Assembly (NCBI GenBank): GCA_029266615.1
Contig: JAQSWN010000040.1
Coordinates: 1 to 61,694 of the forward strand
Direction of reading: 5' to 3'
DNA length: 61,694 bases
Source: Polyangiaceae bacterium
GTDB lineage: Bacteria; Myxococcota_A; Polyangia; Polyangiales; Polyangiaceae
Positions 25,806-33,689 of this stretch are shown here, in pieces. The number at the start of each line of letters is the position of its first letter. Position 1 is the first letter of the stretch. The position numbers and the translations under genes are program-made. Under the pieces are notes generated by a model that saw only the letters and a list, made by a program, of their open reading frames with translations, was not told the DNA's origin and ran no database searches.

Positions 25806-26560
25806 GGCGCGCGCTCGCCCTCTTCGCGCTCCTTGGCGCCTGTGGGAGCGCGGAAGACTCCGGCCCCTTGCCCCCCGACGGCGGCGCTCCCGGCGTCGGC
25901 GGCTCGGCCGTAGACATGCCGAATCCGCTCGGGCGCGACCGCTGCAAGCCGCCCGCGGGAACCACCGGCTCTCCCCAAACCATCGAGCAAGCCGTGGCCC
26001 TGCTGAACGCGTTGCCCAAGCCGACCAGCGTCGCTTGCTTCGTGGAGAGCTTGGATCGCCCGCTGACCATCTTATCCACGAACAGCGTTTTCAGCGCTCA
26101 GCCCGCGCTCTCCACCAAGAGCCCGCGCGTCTTCATCAAGACCGGTGAGCTCTGGTCCTCCATCGTCATCGCCGGGGACTCGAGCGACCTCATCGAGTTC
26201 GGGTACCTCATCCCGGGCACGCTGCGCTCCATCAAGGCGGAGCTGCACCTGCCGCTGCAAGCTCCGGTGGGGCCGAGCGCGCCGTACGATCGCGTCATGT
26301 TCGGTGAGACCGGTACCGGCTGTGGCTTCTGTCACTTCGGGGAGCAGCTGGAGCCGGTGAGCGGCATCAGCAACGTCTTCTCCTCCGTCGCCTTCAAGCC
26401 CCGCGCGGACACCCACGTCTCTCTGGAAGGGCTGCGGCTAGAGGCGCAAACGTGTAGCTGGCAAGCCGAGCCGCGACGCTGCGAGATGCTGGCCGCCGTG
26501 TTCGGAGGCGGCGCGGTCGTAGAAGGCGCGTTCCCGAGCTCGATGAATACTTTCTTCTGA
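25802..26560 (+). CDS. Lipoprotein with c-type haem motif, coupled to NsrR-like gene
   Basis: The 252-residue protein starts at ATG 25802, overlapping the regulator stop. The lipobox is LGAC (Cys14), with a Pro/Gly spacer. A CXXCH haem-attachment motif, CGFCH, is at residues 174-178, in TGTGCGFCHFGEQLEP. Other cysteines occur at residues 48 and 79 and near the end. No family was recognised. Coupling to the NO sensor suggests a periplasmic NO or redox-related role. The gene ends 5 bp before the convergent DUF4169 gene. Confidence 0.75.
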   Translation: MRRALALFALLGACGSAEDSGPLPPDGGAPGVGGSAVDMPNPLGRDRCKPPAGTTGSPQTIEQAVALLNALPKPTSVACFVESLDRPLTILSTNSVFSAQPALSTKSPRVFIKTGELWSSIVIAGDSSDLIEFGYLIPGTLRSIKAELHLPLQAPVGPSAPYDRVMFGETGTGCGFCHFGEQLEPVSGISNVFSSVAFKPRADTHVSLEGLRLEAQTCSWQAEPRRCEMLAAVFGGGAVVEGAFPSSMNTFF

Positions 26561-26565
26561 AAGCG

Positions 26566-26760
26566 CTATTCTTCGGGCTTTTTCGGCTTATCTAGCCGCG
26601 CGCCGTCCACCTGAGTGTCGAGGCGCTGCTTCTGCTTCAGCTCCTGCAAGCGCTCGGCCTTGGTTCGCCCGTGCAGGCGGCGGTTGGTGTCCGCCTGCTT
26701 CTCGCGGTCTTGCTTGGCCTTCTGCTTCCGAAACTTGTTGAGGTTGACGACCTTGGCCAT
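26566..26760 (-). CDS. DUF4169 family protein
   Basis: The 64-residue, highly charged protein begins MAKVVNLNKFRKQKAKQDRE and continues ADTNRRLHGRTKAERLQE. This is the DUF4169 signature. It is predicted to be mostly helical and cytoplasmic; function unknown. The family name is recalled from pattern and not checked. It sits 54 bp downstream of kup, in the same direction. Confidence 0.82.
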   Translation of the reverse strand: MAKVVNLNKFRKQKAKQDREKQADTNRRLHGRTKAERLQELKQKQRLDTQVDGARLDKPKKPEE

Positions 26761-26814
26761 GCGCGCGTGTGCTCAACCATGGCAGCTCCGCGGAGCTCGC
26801 GGTAGCGAGCCCCT

Positions 26815-28764
26815 TCAAATCTCGATCTGCGAGCCGATCTCCATGACGCGGCTCGGCGGGATGCCGAAGAATGCCGTCGCCGGCTGCGCGTTGCGCGTCA
26901 AGAACGCGAACAAGCGCTCGCGCCATAGCGCCATGCCCGGGTTCTTGGTGGGCAGTACCGTTTCGCGCCCGAGGAAGAAGGTCGTAAATTCCAGCGAGTA
27001 GCCGCTGAACTTCGCGTGGTCGAGCAGCTCTGGCACGTTCGGCGTCTCCATGAAGCCGTAGCGCGCGGTCGCACGCCAGAAGCCGTTCGGAAGCTCTTCG
27101 ATCTTGACGCGCTCGGCGAGCGGAATGCGCGCCGTCTTCTCCGTGATGATGGTCAGGATCAGCACGCGGTCGTGCACCGCGCGCATGTGGAGGAAGCCTT
27201 GTAAGAGCGCGGGCGGCGTGCCCGTATCGTTACCCGTCATGTAAACGGCCGTGCCGGGTACGCGCGCGGGGCGCTCCAGAATCATGAGCTCGAAAAAGTC
27301 CTCGAGCGGCACGGTCCGCTCCTTGATCTTCTCGAACAGTAGCTGGCGACCGCGCCGCCAGGTCGTAAAGACCGTGAACATGACCGCGCCGACCGCGAGC
27401 GGGAACCAGCCGCCGTGCGCGACCTTCGTCAGGTTGGACCCCAAGAACACCAGCTCCAAGCAGAGCAGGGGGATGGTGACGAGCAGCGCGGTACCGACCG
27501 CCCACTTCCATTGCAGGCGCGCCACCACGTACGCGAGCAACGTCGTGATGGTCATGTCCAGCGTGACCGCGACGCCGTACGCCGCCGCCAAGCCGCTCGA
27601 GCTACCGAAACCCCACACCGCCGCGATGGCCGAGATCATCAGCAGCCAGTTCACGATCGGCACGTAAATTTGGCCGATGTGATGAGCCGACGTGTGCAAG
27701 ATACGCACGCGCGGCAAGAAGCCGAGCATCAGCGCCTGGCGCGTGACGGAAAACGCTCCCGAGATGAGCGCCTGCGACGCGATGATGGTCGCCATCGTGG
27801 ACATGACGACGAGCGGGTACAGCGCCCAGCTCGGCGCCAAGTTGTAGAACGGGCTCTCCAGCGCCTCCGGTCGATCCAGCAGGAGCGCGCCCTGCCCGAA
27901 GTAGTTGAGCAAAAGTCCAGGCAGCGCAATCGTGAACCACGCCGTGCGGATCGGCTTGGCCCCGAAATGGCCCATGTCCGCGTAGAGCGCCTCGCCGCCC
28001 GTCACTACCAAGAAGACGGAGCCGAGCACCAAGAACGCGAGCTTGCCGTTCCGCATGAAGAACCAGACCGCGTGGGCCGGGTTTACGGACTCCATGATGC
28101 CGGGGTGGCGGATGATGTTGTAAATCCCGAGCCCCGCGAGCGTGACGAACCAGAGCAGCATCACGGGGCCGAAGATGGCACCCACGCTGCCGGTGCCGCG
28201 CCGCTGCGCCGAAAAGAGGAGCAGCAAGATGCCACTAGCAATCGGTAAGATCAGCGGCTCCAGCGCCGGCGCGGCGATTTCCAGTCCTTCCACCGCGCTC
28301 AGCACGGAGATGGCAGGCGTGATGATGCCGTCGCCGAACAGCAGGGACGCGCCGAACAACCCGAACGTCAACGCCAAGCGATGCGCCCACGGCCGCATGC
28401 CCTTGCTGGAGACGGCGAGCGCCGTGAGGGCCAAGATGCCGCCCTCGCCCGCGTTGTCCGCGCGCAGCACGTACGCCACGTACTTGAGCGAGATGACGAT
28501 CATCAACGCCCAGAACACGAGCGAGACAATGCCGTACACGTTGTCCGGGCTCGCCGGCACGCCGTGCGAATGGTTCAGGCACTCGCGCAGCGCGTACAGC
28601 GGGCTCGTACCGATGTCGCCGAACACGACGCCGAGCGACGCCATCGTCAGCGCAAAGAGGCCCTTGTTTCCGTCTCCGTGGGCGGGGTCTTGCTCGTGAC
28701 CGTGACCGTCCTTTCGAGCAGGTTCTGCGGCCGCGTGGCTTGCCGGCTCCTGGCCGTCACTCAT
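26815..28764 (-). CDS. kup: Low-affinity potassium transporter Kup
   Basis: The 649-residue protein starts at ATG 28764. An in-frame start 75 bp upstream would only lengthen a charged N-terminus. After a hydrophilic 35-residue N-terminus with a His/Lys/Asp-rich stretch, the family core begins: LGVVFGDIGTSPLYALRECL, YVLRADNAGEGGILALTAL, FGDGIITPAISVLSAVEGLE, GALLLDRPEAL. Twelve transmembrane segments and a cytoplasmic C-terminal domain of about 170 residues complete it. It imports K+ with H+ across the inner membrane. The gene is read alone, with DUF4169 following. Confidence 0.95.
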   Translation of the reverse strand: MSDGQEPASHAAAEPARKDGHGHEQDPAHGDGNKGLFALTMASLGVVFGDIGTSPLYALRECLNHSHGVPASPDNVYGIVSLVFWALMIVISLKYVAYVLRADNAGEGGILALTALAVSSKGMRPWAHRLALTFGLFGASLLFGDGIITPAISVLSAVEGLEIAAPALEPLILPIASGILLLLFSAQRRGTGSVGAIFGPVMLLWFVTLAGLGIYNIIRHPGIMESVNPAHAVWFFMRNGKLAFLVLGSVFLVVTGGEALYADMGHFGAKPIRTAWFTIALPGLLLNYFGQGALLLDRPEALESPFYNLAPSWALYPLVVMSTMATIIASQALISGAFSVTRQALMLGFLPRVRILHTSAHHIGQIYVPIVNWLLMISAIAAVWGFGSSSGLAAAYGVAVTLDMTITTLLAYVVARLQWKWAVGTALLVTIPLLCLELVFLGSNLTKVAHGGWFPLAVGAVMFTVFTTWRRGRQLLFEKIKERTVPLEDFFELMILERPARVPGTAVYMTGNDTGTPPALLQGFLHMRAVHDRVLILTIITEKTARIPLAERVKIEELPNGFWRATARYGFMETPNVPELLDHAKFSGYSLEFTTFFLGRETVLPTKNPGMALWRERLFAFLTRNAQPATAFFGIPPSRVMEIGSQIEI

Positions 28765-28845
28765 TTGGCCCGGATCTAATCCACCCGGGCGGCGCTGGGA
28801 ACGGTTGTTTCCGCGGCATTGGCGCCACATCCGCCCCAACGCAAG

Positions 28846-29346
28846 CTACGGCGCCGCCCACTCCACGGCCACGAAGCAAGATTTCGGCGCGTTCGGCTGG
28901 CTGCCGTCGGCAGGAATCACGCTCAGCTTGCCATCGATCGTGACGCGCGAGCTCTCGGTCGCCGCGCCGTCATTAGGTAAGTGCAGGCGCACGTCGGCGG
29001 CCGCAAACTTCTTCGGCAGCTCGACCATCTCTCCCGGCTCCGTGCCCACCGGCACCGAGAGACGCACGTTCACGGGTTCCGGACCCTTGGCAGGGTGTAA
29101 CAAGTCGAAATCCGGCGGGGCGGCCGCGGTCGCGTACAGCGCCAAGTCGCAAGTCTTCTTGCCGCCATACGACGAACAAAAGCTCATCAGCCCGCGGCGG
29201 TAACGCAGGTAGCCGCTCACGCGCACGCGGCTGCCGTCTGCTTCGTTGCAAACTTGCTCGGCCGCGACGACCTTGCCCGCGGGAGGCGCCGCCTTCGAGC
29301 AGCCGAACGCGGCGACCGCCACCAAGCCGCAAAAGAGTCGCTTCAT
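28846..29346 (-). CDS. Small lipoprotein, unknown
   Basis: The 166-residue protein starts at ATG 29346; the longer frame adds a region without signal-peptide character. The lipobox is AFGC (Cys16). The body begins EQVCNEADGSRVRVSGYLRYR, has a cysteine pair (SFCSS, KKTCDLAL) and beta-strand-rich sequence ending CFVAVEW. This is an OB-fold-like exported protein of unknown function. It lies 81 bp upstream of kup in the same direction. Confidence 0.75.
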   Translation of the reverse strand: MKRLFCGLVAVAAFGCSKAAPPAGKVVAAEQVCNEADGSRVRVSGYLRYRRGLMSFCSSYGGKKTCDLALYATAAAPPDFDLLHPAKGPEPVNVRLSVPVGTEPGEMVELPKKFAAADVRLHLPNDGAATESSRVTIDGKLSVIPADGSQPNAPKSCFVAVEWAAP

Positions 29347-29910
29347 GGGCCCATGGTAACCGAGCCCCCATGATCGCGAGCGCTCCAAGCAGGCCGCGCG
29401 AAGCCGGCCCCGCGCTCGAAGAACCTTCTTGGGGCCGCCGAGCCGCAGCTACCCTGGCGCAAGGGTCCCGTGCCGGCGCCAGGTGCCGCTGGGCGAGCGC
29501 ACCGGATTCCCGCCGAGACCGCACCGCTCGCGTTGCGGGCGTGTCTCACAGCCCCGGAAGTCCCGATGCGGCGGCTCGCTCACCACGCGCGCAGACGGCT
29601 CGCTCGCCGCGGCGCCCCCGACGCTCGGTATGGCAGCGTTGCCGGAAACGTTACCTCCCGCAGAATTTCCGGCCGCGGTAACGCTACCAGTGCGCTCGTC
29701 GGTGCGCCGCGCCGGGTCGCTGAAGCTACACGCAGCGCACCACACCGAAGCCACGACCGTGAGCGACTCATAGCGGCCTCGAGTCTTCGTGCCATGCGAC
29801 CCGTTCACGGGCGAGCGACCTAAAACACTTCTCCGAACGCTGCGTGTCCGGACGCGAAAGGAATTGTCACGCGTAGCGGCGGACAACAACGTTTGTAGTA
29901 TCTTCGCGCC
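29347..29910. other. Intergenic region with a possible decayed lipoprotein gene
   Basis: The minus strand from about 29780 to 29600 reads VVASVWCAACSFSDPARRTD, then a linker AGNSAGGNVSGNAAIPSVGG, as in the lipoproteins elsewhere here. No complete signal peptide or start is present, and the frame continues into Arg-rich, unlike sequence. It may be a broken lipoprotein gene. A plus-strand promoter for kdgK must lie near 29830-29900. No gene is called. Confidence 0.3.
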
Positions 29911-31011
29911 ATGAGTGAGCTCGCGGTCAGGTCGAAGGACAGCTGTCGTTGGGATTTGGTTTCGCTGGGTGAGGTAATGCTCCGTCTAGATCCGGGTGAA
30001 GGCCGGGTCGCGACGACACGCGGCTTCCAGTGTTGGGAGGGCGGCGGCGAGTACAACGTCGCGCGCGGGCTCAAGCGCTGCTTCGGGCTGGACACCGCGG
30101 TCGTCACCGCCTTCGCCGACAATCCCATCGGGCGTCTGGTGCAGGACCTGATTTATCAGGGCGGCGTCGACCAGAGTTACGTAAAGTGGGTGGCGTACGA
30201 CGGCATCGGCCGCGCGGTGCGAAACGGCCTGAATTTCACGGAGCGCGGCTTCGGCGTGCGCGGCGCAGTGGGCGTGTCGGACCGAGGGAACACCGCCTGT
30301 TCGCAGCTCAAACCAGGGGACATCGATTGGGACCGCGTCTTCGGCAAGGACGGCGCGCGTTGGTTCCACACCGGCGGCATCTTCGCCGCGCTCAGCGAGA
30401 CAACGCCGCTCGTTGCCAAGGAGGCCATGGCGGCCGCCAAGAAGCACGGCACCATCATCTCCTACGATTTGAACTACCGGGAAAGCCTGTGGAAGGGCAT
30501 CGGCGGTAAGGCCAAGGCGCAGCAAGTGAACAAGGACTTGGCGCAATACGTGGACGTCATGATCGGCAACGAGGAAGACTTCACGGCGTCGCTCGGCATC
30601 GAGATTGAAGGGATCGACGAAAACTTTTCGAGCCTAGACCCTGCCCACTTCAAGAAGATGATCGAGACCGCGCGCAAGGCGTACCCGAATTTCCAGGTCG
30701 TCGCGACGACGCTGCGCAACGCCAAGACCGCAACCAAGAACGACTGGGGCGCAGTGTGCTCCTACGGAGACGAGTTCTTCAGCGCGGAGAACCGCTTGGA
30801 CGTAGAAATTTTCGACCGCGTCGGCGGCGGCGACTCGTTCGCCAGCGGTTTGATTTACGGCTTCCTGAACGCCAAGGGTCCGCAGTTTGCAGTGGACTGC
30901 GGCGCCGCGCACGGCGCAATCGCCATGACGACGCCGGGCGACACCAGCATGGCCACCAAGGACGAAGTCTTCAAGTTGATGAAGGGCGGCAGTGCGCGCG
31001 TCTCGCGCTGA
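29911..31011 (+). CDS. kdgK: 2-Keto-3-deoxygluconate kinase (PfkB family)
   Basis: The 366-residue ribokinase-like enzyme has VSLGEVMLRLDPGEGR at the N-terminus, GGGEYNVARGLKR in the substrate-binding region, SYDLNYRESLWKG, and VGGGDSFASG at residues 304-313 with the catalytic Asp308. The GEVMLRL start and SYDLNYR segment are typical of KDG kinases. It phosphorylates KDG to KDPG, the substrate of the Eda encoded at 31741. No dehydratase or isomerase lies beside it. Confidence 0.88.
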   Translation: MSELAVRSKDSCRWDLVSLGEVMLRLDPGEGRVATTRGFQCWEGGGEYNVARGLKRCFGLDTAVVTAFADNPIGRLVQDLIYQGGVDQSYVKWVAYDGIGRAVRNGLNFTERGFGVRGAVGVSDRGNTACSQLKPGDIDWDRVFGKDGARWFHTGGIFAALSETTPLVAKEAMAAAKKHGTIISYDLNYRESLWKGIGGKAKAQQVNKDLAQYVDVMIGNEEDFTASLGIEIEGIDENFSSLDPAHFKKMIETARKAYPNFQVVATTLRNAKTATKNDWGAVCSYGDEFFSAENRLDVEIFDRVGGGDSFASGLIYGFLNAKGPQFAVDCGAAHGAIAMTTPGDTSMATKDEVFKLMKGGSARVSR

Positions 31012-31020
31012 GTCGAATGC

Positions 31021-31055
31021 CGGCCGGTCACGTCAAGACGAAACGTCGCCGGCCG
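31021..31055 (+). terminator. Hairpin downstream of kdgK
   Basis: CGGCCGGTCACGT and ACGTCGCCGGCCG form a 13-bp stem with two mismatches around a 9-base loop, ten bases after the kdgK stop. No T-run follows; likely a terminator or RNA-end structure. Confidence 0.45.
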
Positions 31056-31305
31056 ACTTCGGGAGAGTGATGCGCGGCGCCAGCAACGGCCTACCGATCT
31101 CGCGAGGCACGGCGTACCTGACGAGGGCACCCGCGAGTTGAGGTGACCAGCTCTCGGGAAGGAGCGGGCTGAGCAGCAGCGCCTCATCTTTGGGTGGAAG
31201 TCGCGGGTCGCGGGGGGGAGGCCAGGCCCAGTGTTCGTCCCAGATCGAATCCTCGCTGGGTAGGCGCGCGAGCGCGGCGCCATCGCTGCCGGCAGCAAAC
31301 CACAT
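31033..31305 (-). CDS. Hypothetical short ORF, doubtful
   Basis: A 90-codon ATG frame reads SDGAALARLPSEDSIWDEHW, then ALLLSPLLPESWSPQLAGAL and RYAVPREIGRPLLAPRITLP. The codon bias is GC-rich at third positions and the composition looks protein-like, yet I recognise no family, no RBS is evident, and its end coincides with the hairpin after kdgK. It may be a remnant of a lost gene. The rest of 31012-31406 holds nothing else I can support. Confidence 0.3.
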   Translation of the reverse strand: MWFAAGSDGAALARLPSEDSIWDEHWAWPPPRDPRLPPKDEALLLSPLLPESWSPQLAGALVRYAVPREIGRPLLAPRITLPKSAGDVSS

Positions 31306-31406
31306 TCAGGCAATGGCAACGAAGAACGCGTAACGAATCGTCATGTCGAGTCGTACGAGAGTGGACGAGAACGCACGCGTCAGGCACTTTCTGAGGAGGA
31401 GGCGTG

Positions 31407-31733
31407 ATGATCCTGTTCGAGCTCCATTTCCAAGTCGACCCCAGTAAACGCGCGGAATTCGAGGCCGTGTATGCCGAAGTCTTCGCGGTCGCGATCTCCA
31501 AGCAGAAGGGATTCAAGACGCTCAAGCTGCTGCGCGTGTACTCACCCCCCGCCGTTGCCGAGATAGGAGCTTCGGTCACCGAGTACGACTACCAAATCAA
31601 CTTCACCTTCGAGAGCGAAGCGGCGCGCCGCGCTTGGGCGACGAGCACCGAGCACGACGTGGCGTGGCCGAAGCTGAGCGCCCTCACGCACAAGTTCTTC
31701 TGGCGCGGCTACGACTTGCTCGCGGAAAAGTAA
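31407..31733 (+). CDS. ABM-like dimeric alpha-beta barrel protein
   Basis: The 108-residue protein starts at ATG 31407, with GGAGGAGG just upstream; a GTG immediately before it is less likely. It reads ILFELHFQVDPSKRAEFEAV, GFKTLKLLRVYSP, DYQINFTFESEAARRAW and SALTHKFFWRGYDLL, the ABM/DUF1330-like pattern of small dimeric barrels. It follows kdgK and converges on eda. Substrate unknown; its place may tie it to the sugar locus. Confidence 0.8.
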   Translation: MILFELHFQVDPSKRAEFEAVYAEVFAVAISKQKGFKTLKLLRVYSPPAVAEIGASVTEYDYQINFTFESEAARRAWATSTEHDVAWPKLSALTHKFFWRGYDLLAEK

Positions 31734-31740
31734 GCGAGTC

Positions 31741-32391
31741 TCAGCGGGACAAGGAAGCGACCGTCGCGACCGCTTCCTTGACCAGCGTCTGAATGGCCTC
31801 GAACTTACGCTGGTGAATCAAGTCGCCCGGCGCCATCCACGAACCGCCGCACGCGAGCACGACGGGCAGCTTCAGATATTCCGCCAAATTTTGCGGGTTG
31901 ATGCCGCCGGTTGGCATGAACGAAAACGCGCTGTACACGTCGGAAAGCGCCTTGAGCGTTTTCACTCCGCCGTACGCTTCCGCGGGGAAAAACTTGAGGT
32001 ACTTGAGCCCATAGTTCCGCGCCGCTTCGATCTCTGTCGGCGTGCAGACTCCGGGCACGACCGGCACGTCCTGCTTCAGGCACCACTCGACGACGCGCGT
32101 GTTGAGGCCCGGACTGATGACCAGCTCGGCTCCACAATCCACGGCAATTTGCGCCTGCTCTGGTGTCGTCACGGTGCCGGCCATGAGCGTGACCTTGGCG
32201 CCGCCGGAGGCGATCTTCCTCATCGCCGCGGCCGCCGCCTCCGTGCGCATCGTGATCTCCACGATGGGCAACCCCCCACCGGCGAGCGCGGCGGCCAGAT
32301 CCGCAGCCGCGTCCGCCTCCTTGATGGCGATGACGGGGACGAGCCGGTGTTGACGGCAGGCTTCGACGGGGTGAGCGGATGAGGGAGCCAT
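31741..32391 (-). CDS. eda: KDPG/KHG aldolase
   Basis: The 216-residue class I aldolase has RLVPVIAIKEADAA, LPIVEITMRT with catalytic Glu45 and Arg49, KVTLMAGTVTT, ISPGLN, VPGVCTPTEIEAA, and the Schiff-base Lys133 in YLKFFPAEAYGG. It cleaves KDPG to pyruvate and glyceraldehyde-3-phosphate, and 4-hydroxy-2-oxoglutarate in many species. It is the last gene of a leftward four-gene unit, 12 bp after the di-haem lipoprotein gene. It completes the route begun by KdgK. Confidence 0.93.
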   Translation of the reverse strand: MAPSSAHPVEACRQHRLVPVIAIKEADAAADLAAALAGGGLPIVEITMRTEAAAAAMRKIASGGAKVTLMAGTVTTPEQAQIAVDCGAELVISPGLNTRVVEWCLKQDVPVVPGVCTPTEIEAARNYGLKYLKFFPAEAYGGVKTLKALSDVYSAFSFMPTGGINPQNLAEYLKLPVVLACGGSWMAPGDLIHQRKFEAIQTLVKEAVATVASLSR

Positions 32392-32403
32392 GGTGCTGCG
32401 CGT

Positions 32404-33666
32404 TTACGGCGTGGGGAGCGCGTTGATCCAAGCGTCCAGTTGGCCGAGGCCGGTCGCGTCCGGCATTTCCGTACCGAGGGGCGGCATTTGCGCCGCGTCT
32501 TCACCCGCGCCGACGACGCGGAGGGCCATGAGCTCGCGGAGGCCGCTCTCCATCGGCGCCTTCGGCACGATGCGCTTGGCTTTGCTGGAGATGTCCGTCT
32601 CCAATGCCGCGCCGGTGGCGTGACCTGGATTGCACGCCTTAATCGGGTCCATCTTCGCGCCGATGCCTTCGCCCGGCCATTCGTCGCAAACCATGGACAA
32701 GTAGGCGCGCGTCGTTTCTACGGTTTGGATTTGGTCCAAGTGCGTCCACAGGTCCAAAGCCGCGGTGTTGTAGATCTTGCCACTGTCGTTGTGGCACATG
32801 CCGCAGTTGGAGTGCAGGTAGCCGAGCGCCTGCTTCTGCGTGTCGTTACCGGGGAGGGTGTAGCCACCCGCAGACGGAGACGTGGTGAACCAGCCGAGCG
32901 AGTCCGCTTGCGCGAGCGTCATGCTCCCCGGCTTGTTATGCGAGAGCTGCAGCGCGGTGAAGCCGAGCGCGTTGTCCACCATCGCGGTGTGGCAGCCGGT
33001 GCATCCCTTCTGCGAAGGGATGTCGTGCTGCGTGCCCATCGCGTTCGCCTCGCCGTCCGGCACCGCGACCGCGTCTGAACGATCCGCGTTCCATTTGTAC
33101 GAGACCATGTACCAATCCGCGGCGCCGGAGCCCTTCTTGAGAAGCAGGCGCGTCTCGATCAGCACGCCGTCCCGCGAGAAGTCTTTCCAGAGCTTGAAGC
33201 CGGCCGGGTAGCGCCAATACTCCATGCCGTTGCTGCTGCCGTCCGTCACGATCTTGCCGCCGGGCGGCATGTACACCCAACGGCGCTTGACCGCGCTGTC
33301 ACTCCAGAGTGCGTATTGCGGCTCGAACGCGTACACGCCGGGTGCCAGTGTTTGCGCCTTCACGTCGGTATAAAGACCGGTTTCGCTGAGCAGCTTCGGC
33401 TCCAGGTTGGGCATGCCTCCCGCGCCGCCGCCGCCGGTTCCGCTGCCACCCGCTCCACCGCCGCCCGCTCCGCCGCCACCGCCGCCCACGCTCGAGGAGC
33501 CCGCCGTGGCCGCGCCGGCGCTTCCGCCGCTCGCCATGCCGGCGGAACCAGCCGAGCCGCCGACGAATGACCCGGCCACGCCATTGCCCGGCGGAACTGG
33601 ATCTTCACTGCTGCAGGCGACGCTCGCGAGCACGAGCGTCGCGGCCCCGAGGAAGCGACTGTTCAC
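32404..33666 (-). CDS. Di-haem cytochrome-like lipoprotein
   Basis: I choose GTG 33666 (420 residues), with AAGG upstream; a TTG at 33693 overlapping the previous stop is the alternative. The signal peptide ends in SVAC (Cys18), and a Gly/Ala/Ser linker runs to about residue 85. The body has YAFEPQYALWSDSAVKRRWV, EYWRYPAGFKLWKDF, and two CXXCH sites: CTGCH at 222-226 and CGMCH at 288-292. It is a periplasmic electron carrier. It lies between the GSDH lipoprotein and eda, suggesting it takes electrons from sugar oxidation. Conserved in myxobacteria as a repeat-hydrolase-like cytochrome. Confidence 0.85.
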   Translation of the reverse strand: MNSRFLGAATLVLASVACSSEDPVPPGNGVAGSFVGGSAGSAGMASGGSAGAATAGSSSVGGGGGGAGGGGAGGSGTGGGGAGGMPNLEPKLLSETGLYTDVKAQTLAPGVYAFEPQYALWSDSAVKRRWVYMPPGGKIVTDGSSNGMEYWRYPAGFKLWKDFSRDGVLIETRLLLKKGSGAADWYMVSYKWNADRSDAVAVPDGEANAMGTQHDIPSQKGCTGCHTAMVDNALGFTALQLSHNKPGSMTLAQADSLGWFTTSPSAGGYTLPGNDTQKQALGYLHSNCGMCHNDSGKIYNTAALDLWTHLDQIQTVETTRAYLSMVCDEWPGEGIGAKMDPIKACNPGHATGAALETDISSKAKRIVPKAPMESGLRELMALRVVGAGEDAAQMPPLGTEMPDATGLGQLDAWINALPTP

Positions 33667-33689
33667 GAGGTACCTTAGCACTGGGAACC

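Noticed and set aside
27415..28248. 277-codon plus-strand frame opposite kup
   Set aside because: It is antisense to a strongly conserved transporter gene and its product is Arg/His-rich with no family or RBS, as expected from GC-rich shadow frames.
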